A stretch of DNA of 7,056 nt, taken from the NCBI GenBank assembly GCA_002405445.1, contig DHLV01000281.1, forward strand, positions 1 through 7,056. The letters run 5' to 3'. Origin of the DNA: Flammeovirgaceae bacterium UBA4659 (GTDB taxonomy: Bacteria > Bacteroidota > Bacteroidia > Cytophagales > Cyclobacteriaceae). A program made the translations under genes and the position numbers. Within the stretch, counting starts at the first letter, position 1; the number at the start of each line of letters is the position of its first letter. Below the pieces are notes generated by a model. It did not search any database, was not told the origin of the DNA, and worked only from the letters and a program-made list of their open reading frames with translations. Shown in pieces: positions 5,749 through 7,056 of this stretch.

Positions 5749-7056
5749 CAGTGATTTTCTTTTCTAAACTGATCGATAATTTTAAAAAAGGCTTTTTGTG
5801 TTTCGAGCTTCGGAAAGAAATCAAACAAAACTTTATGCCCTTCGAAGTCCAAAATTAATGCATTTTCTAAAAATGTAAATGCCTCTTTGAATTTGCCTGC
5901 TTCCACCAGGTAAATGCACATGCGGTACAGCATGTCGGTGTCTTTTGGTGCATCGTGCAACGCTTGGGCCAGCAGTTCTGCGGCCTTCAGCGGTTCGCCT
6001 TGTTCATAATAAATAAATGACCAATTCAACCATACCTCTTTGTCATCAGGTGCAAGGTTTGCCGCTTCCTCGTATGCGCTAATACTCGAAATTGTATTAC
6101 CTACTTTGAACTCCGCATGTGCGGCTGCCTTCCAGTAATCGGCTACTAAATGGTTTATTTTGATGGCTTTGTTATAAAAGTGAAGTGCCTGATACCACTT
6201 CTCCTGCTTTTCCAAACAGCACCCTGCGCCAAACCACGCTTCGTCATAAAGCGTATCAAGCTTGGTGGCTTTCTGGTAGTACTTTAGTGCTAACTCCAAC
6301 TGATTGAGGTGTTCGTAAGCGGCACCCATGCAACAATACACCTCGGGGCTGGGTCCTTCAATCTCGATTGTCTTGTTGAAGGCTTCCAATGCATCCCGGT
6401 AGCGTTCCACATTCATAAAGGAGTTGCCCAGGTTAAAGTGCGCTGAAGCGAAGTTCTCATCAATCGCGATTGCAAAACCGTAGGCTTCAATGGCTTCTTC
6501 AAAGCGATTGAGTTTATTACAGACGATGCCCAGGTTGTACCAGGCTGCAGACGAATAAGGGTCTTCGTCAATAAATTTATGGTAGTAGGAGAGACTGTTT
6601 TCCAATTGCCCCACTACATCCAGGCAAAATGCCAGTTCATACAGCGAACCCTCGTGGGTAATATTTGCGTTGATCGATTTCTTGTAGTATTCAATAGCGC
6701 GGTCATAGTCTTCCAAACTTTGATACGCGAGCCCGATATTGTAGAAAACATCATCGCGATTGTCTTCGTTGAACGACAGGATGTTCTCATAAATCTGAAT
6801 GGCTTCGAGGTGTTTGCCTTGTAACGACAAAATGGAACCTATGGAAAGATACACTTCCGCATCAGTCGGATGCAGGCTGCGCGTGCGCTCCAATAATGTC
6901 AACGCTTCATCGTACTGCTGCAAGTTGGAGAGTATTTGCGCCTTGATCGATATTAAGTCTGTTGAAAAGGGGAATTGGTCAATGGCATAGTTGACGGCCG
7001 TCAAAGCTTTTTTGAACTTCAACTTGTCCATGTAGTGATCGATGATGATCTCGTAT
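5748..7056 (-). CDS. Tetratricopeptide repeat (TPR) protein, 5' end outside the window
   Basis: At least 435 residues of a protein made almost entirely of TPR units, about 12 repeats of 34 residues, each with the usual W/Y-L/I-G-Y-A-F-A-P pattern. Clear examples are SAAWYNLGIVCNKLNRFEEA and SAHFNLGNSFMNVERYRDAL, and many repeats end in an (I/L)xxxP-like turn. The last part (about 30 residues ending FKIIDQFRKENH) leaves the repeat pattern and probably caps the solenoid. An ATG at 7031 exists, but the frame is open upstream to the edge and the extra residues (YEIIIDHY) fit the first helix of another repeat, so that ATG is internal and the true start is beyond 7056. No signal peptide or membrane segment is visible in this part. 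It is the first visible gene of the TPR-comA-dedA-aroE operon, and its stop overlaps the comA start by one base. TPR solenoids bind partner proteins; which ones cannot be read here. Confidence 0.93.
   Translation of the reverse strand, partial: YEIIIDHYMDKLKFKKALTAVNYAIDQFPFSTDLISIKAQILSNLQQYDEALTLLERTRSLHPTDAEVYLSIGSILSLQGKHLEAIQIYENILSFNEDNRDDVFYNIGLAYQSLEDYDRAIEYYKKSINANITHEGSLYELAFCLDVVGQLENSLSYYHKFIDEDPYSSAAWYNLGIVCNKLNRFEEAIEAYGFAIAIDENFASAHFNLGNSFMNVERYRDALEAFNKTIEIEGPSPEVYCCMGAAYEHLNQLELALKYYQKATKLDTLYDEAWFGAGCCLEKQEKWYQALHFYNKAIKINHLVADYWKAAAHAEFKVGNTISSISAYEEAANLAPDDKEVWLNWSFIYYEQGEPLKAAELLAQALHDAPKDTDMLYRMCIYLVEAGKFKEAFTFLENALILDFEGHKVLFDFFPKLETQKAFFKIIDQFRKENH

Noticed and set aside
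7029..7031. ATG at 7031 as the start of the TPR protein
   Set aside because: The frame remains open to the window edge, and the upstream residues continue the TPR helix pattern, so the gene is cut by the window.

Overview
The window looks like ordinary chromosomal DNA from a member of the Bacteroidota, probably a Cytophagales-type bacterium. The pointers are Bacteroidota-style UvrB and AroE sequences, a TAnnTTTG-type promoter box in front of the lipoprotein gene, few visible Shine-Dalgarno sequences, and the mix of protein families. This placement is inferred from sequence style and was not tested by a search. There are no mobile elements, CRISPR arrays, tRNAs or rRNAs.

Layout. At the left edge (1-43, minus strand) are the first 14 codons of a gene that leaves the window. 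Facing away from it is a plus-strand gene for a coiled-coil lipoprotein (192-938), with a good promoter box at 150-157 and a strong intrinsic terminator at 961-991. A stretch without genes (992-1206) follows. Then comes uvrB on the minus strand (1207-3228), which encodes the damage-recognition helicase of nucleotide excision repair. A small plus-strand ORF of unknown function (3309-3539) diverges from uvrB and converges on the next block.

That block (7056 down to 3546, minus strand) is a compact four-gene operon: a large TPR protein (5' end outside the window), a phosphosulfolactate synthase (ComA family), a DedA-family membrane protein and shikimate dehydrogenase (aroE). The junctions are a 1-nt overlap (TGATG), a 2-nt gap and an 8-nt gap, so the genes are very likely co-transcribed and at least partly translationally coupled. 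AroE belongs to aromatic amino acid/chorismate synthesis. ComA would condense phosphoenolpyruvate with sulfite. DedA proteins are linked to undecaprenyl-phosphate recycling and envelope homeostasis. The TPR protein is probably a scaffold. No obvious single pathway joins them.

The most notable signal is in uvrB. The invariant Walker A lysine is replaced by asparagine (codon 3100-3102, AAC), and several other normally conserved positions are altered in an otherwise full-length, intact gene. This could be a sequencing error, a decaying gene or a functionally changed UvrB. The second is a ComA-family enzyme with no coenzyme M partners in view. I found no convincing new defence or mobile system here.
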